In this document: piece after piece, positions 1 to 6,380 of the stretch | Position numbering within the stretch: the first letter of the stretch is position 1 | Layout: every line of letters starts with the position of its first letter | Origin: Anaerolineales bacterium | GTDB lineage: Bacteria > Chloroflexota > Anaerolineae > Anaerolineales > Villigracilaceae | Reading direction: 5' to 3' | Length of the DNA: 16,666 nt | NCBI GenBank assembly: GCA_024763295.1 | Contig: JANTFU010000017.1 | Span: 1 to 16,666 of the forward strand | Made by a program: the position numbers and the translations under genes | Notes under the pieces: model-generated | The model's database searches: none | Told to the model about the DNA's origin: nothing | The model's input: the letters and a program-made list of their open reading frames with translations, nothing else

Positions 1-563
1 GCAACGCCTTCGAGTGTGGCGGTCGGCAACGGGGTAACAGTCGGCGTTGGGTAGGGAATTTTCAACGTCTGCCCGACAACCAAATCAGTACATTGCGCAG
101 AAAGGTTATTCAAGACGATAATGCTTTGGGAGGAAATGCCAAAGGCAGCCGCAATTCCACCACAAGTATCACCGCCAACAACCGTATAGTCAAAGGGCGG
201 TTGCGGTGTAACTGTTGGCACCAAGGTTGCGGTTAGGGTTGCCGTAACCGTCGGGGTGATTGTTGCGGTCGTTGTTGCTGTTGGAATCGCCGTTGGCTCT
301 ACAACGCGGTCAGTAGCCCGCAACGTAAAGAAGACTGCTGCCGCACCGATCAAAAGAAAGAAGACCAAAAAGCCCAAGGCTGCGGGAAGACTGAGCGTCA
401 GGCTGGGCATGGCACTTCCCTGTACCGACTGCTTTGTTTTCGCAGTGACGCCGGGCGCTTCGAAGGTAGCCCCGCAAACCAAACAACGATCGGCATTTTC
501 AGCCAAACGGGTGCCGCAGGTCGGGCAAATTTTCGTGCTGGAGTTGTTTTCTTGTGTACTCAT
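1..563 (-). CDS. Zinc-ribbon, single-TM, LysM-domain protein (C-terminus cut by window edge)
   Basis: Translated by hand from an ATG at 563-561; the frame stays open to the left edge, so about 187 N-terminal residues are visible and the C-terminus is missing. Residues 11-31 form a small zinc ribbon with two CxxC pairs (C13/C16 and C27/C30). Residues about 58-80 are one hydrophobic membrane segment. Residues about 85-122 are a Thr/Pro/Val-rich linker. Residues about 125-170 are a LysM repeat (starts DYTVVGGDTC, ends LVVGQTLKIP) with two cysteines, C134 and C158, that could form a disulfide. A second T/P-rich stretch follows. LysM domains bind peptidoglycan or other N-acetylglucosamine polymers, so the expected topology is a cytosolic zinc ribbon with an outward-facing LysM. 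It is the last gene of a minus-strand run after selD, separated from it by a terminator-like hairpin. The precise function is unknown. Confidence 0.8.
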   Translation of the reverse strand, partial: MSTQENNSSTKICPTCGTRLAENADRCLVCGATFEAPGVTAKTKQSVQGSAMPSLTLSLPAALGFLVFFLLIGAAAVFFTLRATDRVVEPTAIPTATTTATITPTVTATLTATLVPTVTPQPPFDYTVVGGDTCGGIAAAFGISSQSIIVLNNLSAQCTDLVVGQTLKIPYPTPTVTPLPTATLEGV

Positions 564-624
564 CGGGGCAAAATTATACCATCGAACAGATGCAGAGGGA
601 TTTTGAAATTGTGCAGAAAAGAAG

Positions 625-662
625 AAAGAGGAAAGAAGTCTTTCCTTTCTTCTTTCCTCTTT
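625..662 (-). terminator. Terminator-like hairpin after selD
   Basis: Perfect 14-base arms at 625-638 and 649-662 with a 10-base loop. Read on the minus strand, the hairpin is followed by a pyrimidine-rich, T-heavy tract. It lies about 20 bases beyond the selD stop codon and upstream of the LysM gene, so it probably ends selD transcription. Confidence 0.6.
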
Positions 663-682
663 TAAGTCTGATGCAAATGATA

Positions 683-1750
683 TTATTTGCTAACTTCGAT
701 GCCTTCACCTGCCACGACTTCGCCAACATGCCAAAGCGGTTGCCCAACTTCTTCTGCGCGGGCGAGTAACGCATCTAGGCGCCCGCGCGGAACAGAGAGC
801 AGCAAGCCGCCGCTGGTTTGCGCATCAAAGAGTAACATGCGGTTTTCTTCGTCGATGCTCTCATCAAAGCTAACGTGCTTCTCAAAGAAAAGCCGATTGT
901 CTGACGAGCCGCCGGGGAAAGTCCACGATTCGGCATATTTGCGGGCGCAAGAAATGAAGGGGATTTGCGAGAAGTTGAATTTCAAGCCAACACCGGATGT
1001 ATCCGCCATTTCATAGGCATGCCCCAGCAGACTAAAACCGGTAACATCGGTGGCACCGCGCACGCCAAAGTCCAGCCCAAGCTCGGAGGCGGTTTTGTTG
1101 AGGCGGCTCATCCAGCCGATTACTTCGGCAACATCCTCGGGGGTGGCTTTATTTTGCTTTATCGCGGTCGTCGTCGTGCCAAATCCGAGCGGTTTGCTCA
1201 ATACAAGTGCATCCCCAACGCGCGCACCGCCTTTGGTCATCATCTTGTCAATTTCCGCAAAGCCCAAAACCACCAAGCCATATTTTGGCTCTTCATCGGT
1301 AATCGTATGTCCACCGGCGATGACAACACCAGCTTCTTTCGACTTTTCTGCCCCACCGCGCAGAATTTCGCTCGAAATTTCGGGCGGCAGACTAGGCGGC
1401 AGTGCGGTTACGTTCAGCGCAAGGAAAGGGCGTGCGCCCATCGCATACGCATCCGAAATACTATTGGCAGCCGCAATCGAGCCATATTCATACGGGGTAT
1501 CAACAACCGGAGTGAAAAAATCGGTGGTAACAACAAGGGCGCGTTTTTCGTCAATGCGCCAAACAGCAGCATCATCGGGATCGCCAACCCCTACCAATAA
1601 ATTCGGGTAATCTTCTGCTTTATAAAGGTCTTGAATAGGACGCAGAACCTGCGTCAGCGCTTCAGCGCTTAACTTGGATGCTCAGCCAGCGCAAGCAGCC
1701 AGGGTCGTGAGCCGGATTTGTTTTCCGGAAGGTTTCGCTTCATCAACCAT
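683..1750 (-). CDS. selD: Selenide, water dikinase (selenophosphate synthetase) containing selenocysteine at an in-frame TGA
   Basis: SelD makes selenophosphate from selenide and ATP, the selenium donor for Sec-tRNA and for selenouridine in tRNA. The body carries family hallmarks: GDPDDAAV, TTDFFTPVVD, AAANSISDAYAMG, AGGHTI, a TDVTGFSLLGHAYEM segment and DAQTSGGLLLSV. An ordinary stop-to-stop reading begins at a TTG at 1597 and lacks the catalytic N-terminus. Extending upstream in the same frame reaches ATG 1750-1748, preceded by AAGGAG nine bases away, and gives RLTTLAACAG-U-ASKLSAEAL with TGA at codon 23 (1684-1682). This aligns with E. coli SelD AGCGCK: the TGA falls on catalytic Cys17 and K26 falls on essential Lys20. 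The full length is 355 residues against 347 in E. coli. A hairpin directly after the TGA fits a bacterial SECIS. selA is also in the window. Sec-containing SelD is a known natural variant. The gene has its own promoter. Confidence 0.93.
1653..1673 (-). promoter_or_regulatory. Predicted bacterial SECIS hairpin for the selD TGA codon
   Basis: On the minus strand, the 21-base segment folds as GTT, a bulged A, AGCGC, loop TGAA, GCGCT, GAC: five perfect pairs on top and three lower pairs (one G-U) below a single-base bulge. The apical loop starts 17 bases after the TGA at 1684-1682, and G is its second base. Published bacterial SECIS rules ask for a loop roughly 16-37 bases from the UGA with a G among the first loop bases, and this fits. 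SelB with GTP and Sec-tRNA would bind here. Confidence 0.8.
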
Positions 1751-1801
1751 CGTAGCGCTCTCCTTTTCAATGGGTCTCGTCAAAAAAATGACGGCGCGGC
1801 T

Positions 1802-1830
1802 ATTGTACTAAACCTGCAAAATCCTAACAA
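1802..1830 (-). promoter_or_regulatory. Predicted sigma-70-type promoter of selD
   Basis: On the minus strand, TTGTTA (1830-1825) and TACAAT (1807-1802) are separated by 17 bases. TACAAT matches the -10 consensus at 5 of 6 positions and TTGTTA matches the -35 consensus at 4 of 6. The start codon is about 50 bases further on. With the terminator at 1971-1992 upstream, this suggests selD is transcribed separately from the SPFH gene. Confidence 0.5.
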
Positions 1831-1970
1831 TAGGCATTTTATCGTTAAACGTCTTGCGTGAAGATGTGCATTACATGTATCAAGTGCGTTGCACATCGAG
1901 TTTTCAATCCCAACGCTGCTTGTAAACCCCACAGTGCAACGCAGTTTCGCATAAAGCGTGTTAAAGAAAA

Positions 1971-1992
1971 GGAGCAGCGCGAAGGCTGCTCC
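1971..1992 (-). terminator. Rho-independent terminator of the SPFH gene
   Basis: GGAGCAGC (1971-1978) and GCTGCTCC (1985-1992) are perfect 8-base arms around a 6-base loop. Read on the minus strand, the stem is followed by TTTTCTTTAA. It starts 27 bases after the stop codon of the SPFH gene. The rest of 1751-2018, apart from the selD promoter and ribosome site, shows no gene. Confidence 0.8.
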
Positions 1993-2018
1993 CAAATTAC
2001 TTTCGAGATGTGTGACGG

Positions 2019-3077
2019 CTACTCAGCAGGCGCGGGAATAACCGGCGTCGTTGTCGTGCTTCCGCCCGCTTCAGGCAGAGGGAAGAGGAAGGGCGAATCG
2101 CTCGGCAGCAACATCACGTCAATCTGGTCGGTCAGTTTTTGGATATATTCGTAAGTCAGCATATCGGGGTTCTCGGCGATAACCTGTGCGATCAATTCAA
2201 GCGCTTTGGCTTCGGCTTCTGCCTGAATAAGACGGGCATCCGCTTCACCTTGGGCAGCGATCACGGCAGCATCTGCCTGACCCTGTGCCACCTGACGGGC
2301 TTGTTCAGCTTCCTGCTTCTTCGATTCGACGACGAACTTCGCCTGCTGTGCTTGCTGTTCAGCAATCTGTTTCTGCTCAACAGCGGCAGCATATTCTTCA
2401 CTAAAGTGAATGTCACGCAGCACAAAATCGACTAAAACCAGATTGTTTTCGGCAAATTTTTCTTCAAGGGCAGATGTAATACTGGATTCTAAGGAAGCGC
2501 GTTGCGTACTGACAATTTCTTCAATCCCATATTGCGAGGCAACATCACGGATAATACCGCGCGATGTCGGGCGCACAAGTTCATCCTGATAGCGGCTTTG
2601 CCAGTCGATGTGTAGTTGTACTACTTGCGATGGATCTACCTGAAAGATGACAGAGGCATCAATGAAGACTTCTTGCCCGTCTTTGGTACGGGCGCGGATG
2701 GAGTCGTTCTGGGCAACCGTGCCCTCCCCAACAGTACTAGACATGGTATAGGATTGGCGCGAGATTGAGTAAATCCGTACCGATTCGCCCGGAACAATCC
2801 AGCGCAAACCGGGCGTGAGCGCTTTTTCGAGATAACCATTCGGGGCGCGGAATCCATACGGGGACACGACCACGCCGCGTTCGTTCGGTTCAATAAAAAC
2901 GATTCCGGCGCTAATAATGGATGCGATGCTGGAAAAAACAAAAACACCGACCACGAGAGATGTAATCCCCTTGGTGGGCTGTTTACGCGAAGCACGCATA
3001 ATAAGAATGCCCAAAACAATAAAGAAAGCAAGCCATGAGAAACTGGATAAGGCTTTGAAAAGCGTTGCGATATTCAT
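2019..3077 (-). CDS. SPFH/prohibitin-family membrane protein
   Basis: 352 residues. Two hydrophobic segments lie at the N-terminus (about 12-28 and 39-62), followed by an SPFH (stomatin/prohibitin/flotillin/HflK-C) domain at about 62-240 that includes IVFIEPNERGVVVSPYG, an ALTPGLRWIVP stretch and DGQEVFIDASVIFQVD. Residues about 228-295 are rich in Ala, Gln and Glu and should form a coiled coil (QKQIAEQQAQQAKF, then repeated QGQAD/QGEAD units). The tail is Thr/Pro-rich. Family members assemble into membrane-bound rings or microdomains and often modulate proteases such as FtsH. The partner here is unknown and no NfeD or protease gene is adjacent. The ATG is preceded by GGAGG six bases away. 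A terminator follows the gene. Confidence 0.88.
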   Translation of the reverse strand: MNIATLFKALSSFSWLAFFIVLGILIMRASRKQPTKGITSLVVGVFVFSSIASIISAGIVFIEPNERGVVVSPYGFRAPNGYLEKALTPGLRWIVPGESVRIYSISRQSYTMSSTVGEGTVAQNDSIRARTKDGQEVFIDASVIFQVDPSQVVQLHIDWQSRYQDELVRPTSRGIIRDVASQYGIEEIVSTQRASLESSITSALEEKFAENNLVLVDFVLRDIHFSEEYAAAVEQKQIAEQQAQQAKFVVESKKQEAEQARQVAQGQADAAVIAAQGEADARLIQAEAEAKALELIAQVIAENPDMLTYEYIQKLTDQIDVMLLPSDSPFLFPLPEAGGSTTTTPVIPAPAE

Positions 3078-3116
3078 CTAATCCTCCGATAATAATGATA
3101 AGTGGCAATCAGTATA

Positions 3117-3158
3117 CGCATCTATAACACAAAAGATGCGGTAGTGGTCAAAATTGAC
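3117..3158. promoter_or_regulatory. Possible operator/promoter region of the SPFH gene
   Basis: Two short inverted repeats lie about 40-80 bases upstream of the SPFH start codon: CGCATCT/AGATGCG (3117-3123 and 3134-3140) and GTCAA-AA-TTGAC (3147-3158). On the minus strand a TTGACC (3151-3146) could serve as a -35 box, with TTATAG 18 bases downstream. The match is modest. Confidence 0.3.
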
Positions 3159-3291
3159 TGATAAAAGATTTTTGGCAAATCCTCCCTGCGCCGTCCTCGG
3201 CTTTCTCTCACAAAGCGCCGCCGAGGACGGCGGCTAGAGCCAAGAGGTTAGAGCAAACGAAATCAGTCAAATTTGCCATCACCAAAGATGC
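3128..3291. repeat. Nested palindromic intergenic element flanked by near-direct repeats
   Basis: A 12-base perfect inverted repeat, GCCGTCCTCGGC...GCCGAGGACGGC, lies at about 3190-3235. It is enclosed by TTGACTGAT (3154-3162) and ATCAGTCAA (3262-3270). The whole is bracketed by CACAAAAGATGC (3128-3139) and CACCAAAGATGC (3280-3291), which resemble a target-site duplication. No reading frame lies inside. It is consistent with a MITE- or REP-like non-autonomous element, but a single copy cannot prove that. Confidence 0.45.
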
Positions 3292-3393
3292 AAATAGGTT
3301 ATACCATGCAAACTTAAAACCCCATGTTGGAAATTTATCAGAATGGGTACAAAACAGCGGGCTACGAAATTTACATCTCACTGGACTCGCTAT

Positions 3394-3561
3394 AGCGCTG
3401 GGCTGTTTAGTTCTACACAGAGATACTCGGTTTTTTCATTTCAAATACGATTTTCTTCGAGAAAAGCGTTAAGAGCGAGAAAAACAGCTCATTTTACGAG
3501 CAAAAAACCGAGTATCTTGGGCTAAAAAATAGAACGGAACAACCCTTGTTATAAGCGCTGG
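3394..3561. repeat. Second intergenic inverted-repeat element
   Basis: A perfect 16-base inverted repeat, AGATACTCGGTTTTTT (3421-3436) and its complement (3502-3517), encloses smaller hairpins (TTTTCT-TCG-AGAAAA, GCTC...GAGC). An 8-base direct copy AGCGCTGG flanks it at 3394-3401 and 3554-3561. A short open frame here (3343-3525) has no recognisable protein and no ribosome site. Together with the element at 3128-3291 and the operator at 3647-3662, this accounts for most of the gene-free stretch 3078-3672. Confidence 0.45.
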
Positions 3562-3635
3562 CTTTCGCCCTGCTCATCTTGGCGGCAATCTTGTTTTGCA
3601 AGGGGCTATTTTCAATCACAGAAAATATCTTATGG

Positions 3636-3662
3636 TAAAATTTCAATTAAGTAAAAACTTAA
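3636..3662 (+). promoter_or_regulatory. Likely promoter and operator of the tungstate regulator/transporter unit
   Basis: TTAAGT-AAAA-ACTTAA (3647-3662) is a perfect 6-4-6 inverted repeat ending 10 bases before the regulator's ATG. It directly follows a -10-like TAAAAT (3636-3641). No convincing -35 box and no Shine-Dalgarno were found. The position, overlapping the expected transcription start, suits autorepression by the downstream winged-helix protein. That binding is inferred. Confidence 0.5.
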
Positions 3663-3672
3663 TCGACTTTCC

Positions 3673-4647
3673 ATGAAAAAAATCGCCCCCATTCAAACCT
3701 TCAAGCAGATTAAAGTCTTAGCCGATGAGCGCCGTATTGAAATATTGCGCTTACTAATGGCAAAACCTGCCACGCTCTCGCAACTTGCGCTACAGCTTGG
3801 GCGCTCTCCTGCCTGGGTGCGACATCATACCGAAAAATTGCTCGAAGCCGAACTGATTGAGCTGGATCGTATCACCAGAACCGGAAAAGTTTCAGAAAAG
3901 TATTACCGTGCCAACGCAGGCGCTTTTATGTTACAAAAACTGCTGCTTCCTAAAAGCGAAAAACCTGTCATCGTTTTTTCCGGCAGTCACGATCTGGTGC
4001 TCGAAAATGTCGCCAACGTCCTCGACGAACATCTCACCCTGCTCTCAATGCCGGTCGGCAGTTTGAACGGTCTCGTCAACCTGCGGCAGGGACTTTGCCA
4101 AATCAGCGGCGCGCATCTCTTGGATGAGAGCGGAGAATATAACACGCCCTTTGTACGTCACTTTTTTCCGGATAAAGTAATGGATGTCGTCACCCTCGCC
4201 CACCGCACGCAGGGATTAATCGTCTCGCCCGGCAACCCACTTCAGGTCAGGAGCGTCGCGGACTTGATCCGAACCGGACTCCGTTTTATTAATCGGAATC
4301 CGGGTTCCGGCACACGCATCTGGTTCGATTCCGAACTCAAAAAACTCGGCATTCCCACAAACTTAATCTCCGGCTACGAGCGGATATCCAACACCCATAC
4401 CGCCTGTGCCGAATCCATCCTGCACGACGAGGCAGATGCAGCGATTGGCTTGCAAGCTGCTGCCGTCCAGCACGGACTTGATTTCATTCCCCTTTTTGAA
4501 GAACGCTATGACCTGATTTTGCCGCGCAGCCATGAAACTATTTTGGCACCTTTGCTCGACCATATCCAAACCGCCGGTTTTCGCAAAAATGTCGCCGCCC
4601 TAACGGGGTATTCCACACGCCAAAGCGGCGAACAAATCAATATCTAA
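3673..4647 (+). CDS. Winged-helix regulator fused to a molybdate/tungstate-binding-like domain
   Basis: 324 residues. Residues about 8-80 form an ArsR-like winged helix (ADERRIEILRLLMAKPATLS, then LGRSPAWVRHHTEKL as the recognition helix and a wing around TGKVSEKYY). Residues about 98-310 resemble the cytosolic periplasmic-binding-protein-like domain found in one-component regulators (PF12727/COG1910 type), with the signature RFINRNPGSGTRIWFD at 204-219 and AAIGLQAAAVQHGLDFIPL near 257-274. There is no signal peptide or membrane segment, so it should sense the oxyanion inside the cell. It lies 22 bases before tupA on the same strand, so it is very probably the tungstate/molybdate-responsive regulator of the transporter and may autoregulate through the palindrome just upstream. 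The start is the first ATG in frame and lacks a clear ribosome site. Confidence 0.85.
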   Translation: MKKIAPIQTFKQIKVLADERRIEILRLLMAKPATLSQLALQLGRSPAWVRHHTEKLLEAELIELDRITRTGKVSEKYYRANAGAFMLQKLLLPKSEKPVIVFSGSHDLVLENVANVLDEHLTLLSMPVGSLNGLVNLRQGLCQISGAHLLDESGEYNTPFVRHFFPDKVMDVVTLAHRTQGLIVSPGNPLQVRSVADLIRTGLRFINRNPGSGTRIWFDSELKKLGIPTNLISGYERISNTHTACAESILHDEADAAIGLQAAAVQHGLDFIPLFEERYDLILPRSHETILAPLLDHIQTAGFRKNVAALTGYSTRQSGEQINI

Positions 4648-4669
4648 ATTTCTTTAGGAGAATACACAA

Positions 4670-5545
4670 ATGAAACGCTTTGCACTGCTTTTTACATTTT
4701 TGCTTGCGCTAAGCCTGTTGGCATCTGCCTGCGCTCCAGTGACACCGGTTACATCGACAGCTCCCGAAAACCCAAACATCATTCTGGCAACCACAACTTC
4801 CACGCAAGATTCGGGACTGCTGGATGTACTCGTGCCCCTCTTTGAAGAGCAAAGCGGTTACGCTGTGCAAACCATAGCGGTTGGTACGGGCGCAGCTTTG
4901 GCAATGGGGCAAGAAGGCAATGCGGATGTGTTGCTCGTTCATGCGCCCGCTGCCGAATTGCCGCTCATGGAATCTGGGGACTGCAAAGATCGTTTTCTCG
5001 TCATGCACAACGACTTCGCGATCGTCGGTCCCGCATCTGACCCGGCAGGGATTCGCGGCAAAACCACTGCCACCGAAGCGCTCGCCCTAATCGCCGAGTC
5101 GGAAGCCACTTTCATCTCACGCGGTGATGATTCAGGTACCAACAAAAAGGAGCGCGCGCTCTGGACGGACACAGATTACAGCCCCAACGATACCAAACCC
5201 GCTTGGTATGTTGAATCCGGTCAGGGGATGGGCAATACGCTGATGATTGCCTCCGAGAAAGCCGCCTACACAATGACCGACCGTGCCACTTTTCTTGCCA
5301 ATCAGGAAAATCTTGATCTCGAAATTCTGGTCGAAGGTGACGAAGTGCTGCTCAACGTCTACCATGTGATGACCGTCAATCCCGAAAAATCGAATGCCAT
5401 TAATTACACAGGCGCACTGGCATTCGCCAACTTCCTAATTGACCCTGCCACGCAAGATGTCATTCGCGAGTTTGGGGTCGAGAAATTCGGTCAACCGCTC
5501 TTTTTCCCTGATGCCGACAAAACGGATGCCGATTTAGGTTTATAA
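4670..5545 (+). CDS. tupA: Tungstate ABC transporter, substrate-binding lipoprotein
   Basis: 291 residues. The N-terminus has a signal peptide (MKRF plus a hydrophobic run) ending at a lipobox-like LASAC, with lipidated Cys21, followed by a T/P-rich linker, so it should be anchored outside the membrane. The mature part carries TupA hallmarks: LATTTSTQDSGLLDVLVPLF (39-58), GTGAALAMGQEGNADVLLVHA (73-92 region), NDFAIVGPASDPAGI, SRGDDSGTNKKE (150-161) and WYVESGQGMGNTL with TDRATFLA. The TTTS motif and SRGDDSGT loop are typical of TupA oxyanion binding and differ from ModA and WtpA. The ribosome site AGGAG sits nine bases before the ATG. Downstream lie a strong palindrome and tupB. Tungstate is the likeliest substrate, although molybdate binding cannot be excluded. 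Confidence 0.93.
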   Translation: MKRFALLFTFLLALSLLASACAPVTPVTSTAPENPNIILATTTSTQDSGLLDVLVPLFEEQSGYAVQTIAVGTGAALAMGQEGNADVLLVHAPAAELPLMESGDCKDRFLVMHNDFAIVGPASDPAGIRGKTTATEALALIAESEATFISRGDDSGTNKKERALWTDTDYSPNDTKPAWYVESGQGMGNTLMIASEKAAYTMTDRATFLANQENLDLEILVEGDEVLLNVYHVMTVNPEKSNAINYTGALAFANFLIDPATQDVIREFGVEKFGQPLFFPDADKTDADLGL

Positions 5546-5552
5546 TTTTATC

Positions 5553-5579
5553 GTAGGGGCGGGGTAACCCCGCCCCTAC
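5553..5579. repeat. GC-rich perfect palindrome between tupA and tupB
   Basis: GTAGGGGCGGGG (5553-5564) pairs perfectly with CCCCGCCCCTAC (5568-5579) around the loop TAA. It fills most of the 42-base gap between tupA and tupB. There is no T tract after it, so it is not a classical terminator. A hairpin here could protect the tupA 3' end and raise binding-protein mRNA over permease mRNA, as REP hairpins do in malE-malF. That role is inference. Confidence 0.75.
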
Positions 5580-5587
5580 CCATTCAT

Positions 5588-6238
5588 ATGTTTAACGCCG
5601 AAGTATTTCAAATCACTATCCTTTCCCTCCAAATCTCAGCCCTGGCAACAGGGTTGAGTTTATTTATCGGTCTGCCGCTCGGCACGTGGCTGGCGCTCGG
5701 CAAATTTCCCGGACGCTCCTTTTTGTTGAGCATGGTCAATACAGGGATGGGTTTGCCGCCGGTCGTCGTCGGGCTTTTCGTGGCGATGATGCTCTGGCGC
5801 TCCGGTCCGCTCGGTAACTTACAACTGATTTACACCCCGGCTGCGATTATCATCGCGCAGGTCGTCATCTCCTTTCCCGTTGTAACCGGTTTGACCGCCG
5901 CCGCGCTGCAAGCCCTCGATCCACGTTTGATTTTACAACTCTATGGATTGGGCGCCTCGCAGATGCAGATGATTTGGATGCTCTGGAAAGAAGCGCGCCT
6001 GCCACTGCTCGCGGCGCTCATGGCAGGTTTTGGTTCCGTTATCTCAGAAGTTGGGGCGTCGATGATGGTGGGCGGCAACATCCGCTACCAAACGCGAGTG
6101 CTGACGACAGCTATTGTCCTCGAAACCGGCAAAGGGAATTTCGATGTTGCCATCGCACTTGGGCTGCTGCTGCTAACAATTACCTTCCTCGTCAATTGGG
6201 CGTTGACGTGGATTCAGCAGCGGAGTGCGCGAAGATGA
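5588..6238 (+). CDS. tupB: Tungstate ABC transporter, permease
   Basis: 216 residues, the usual size for a TupB-type permease. Five to six hydrophobic segments can be seen (about 10-33, 44-70, 82-105, 138-160, 185-208). The cytosolic coupling loop that docks on the ATPase is visible as LGASQMQMIWMLWKEARLPL followed by FGSVISEVGASMMVGGNI (about 121-165). The NTGMGLPPVVVGL segment near 51-63 is typical of this subfamily. It lies between the binding protein and the ATPase, which fixes the assignment. No clear Shine-Dalgarno precedes the ATG, and the upstream palindrome may affect its translation. The stop codon is followed by a 142-base repeat-filled gap before tupC. Confidence 0.92.
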   Translation: MFNAEVFQITILSLQISALATGLSLFIGLPLGTWLALGKFPGRSFLLSMVNTGMGLPPVVVGLFVAMMLWRSGPLGNLQLIYTPAAIIIAQVVISFPVVTGLTAAALQALDPRLILQLYGLGASQMQMIWMLWKEARLPLLAALMAGFGSVISEVGASMMVGGNIRYQTRVLTTAIVLETGKGNFDVAIALGLLLLTITFLVNWALTWIQQRSARR

Positions 6239-6253
6239 AACAAATCCAGGCTC

Positions 6254-6374
6254 TGAGCGGAGACGTAGCAGAGCGAAGTCACAGTCGAAGAGCGATGTAC
6301 CCAAAACCTCGTCCTTCGACTACCGCTTCAATACGTTCCTCTAAAAAAGTTCGGAACTACTCAGCGTCCGCTCA
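6254..6374. repeat. Nested inverted-repeat element between tupB and tupC
   Basis: The outer arms are TGAGCGGA (6254-6261) and TCCGCTCA (6367-6374). The inner arms are AGTCGAAG (6283-6290) and CTTCGACT (6314-6321). The spacing is roughly symmetric and the element fills nearly all of the 142 bases between the two genes. No coding signal fits. Its right end (CAGGAACT) sits directly before the first tupC ATG and may supply its weak ribosome site. Confidence 0.55.
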
Positions 6375-6380
6375 GGAACT

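Noticed and set aside
683..1597. selD read as a 304-residue gene starting at TTG 1597, or as a pseudogene with a nonsense mutation
   Set aside because: The sequence upstream of the TGA is in frame and matches the SelD N-terminus including the essential lysine; it has ATG and ribosome site, and the TGA sits exactly on the catalytic position with a SECIS-like hairpin.
965..1610. Two plus-strand open frames opposite selD (211 and 186 codons)
   Set aside because: Antisense shadows of selD; no recognisable protein and no ribosome site.
3343..3525. Small 60-residue open frame in the gap before the tungstate regulator
   Set aside because: It spans an inverted-repeat element, lacks a ribosome site and has a composition unlike the neighbouring proteins.
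3563..3672. Molybdenum-cofactor riboswitch before the tungstate genes
   Set aside because: The space before the regulator is too short and unstructured; only a 16-base palindrome and a -10-like box are visible.
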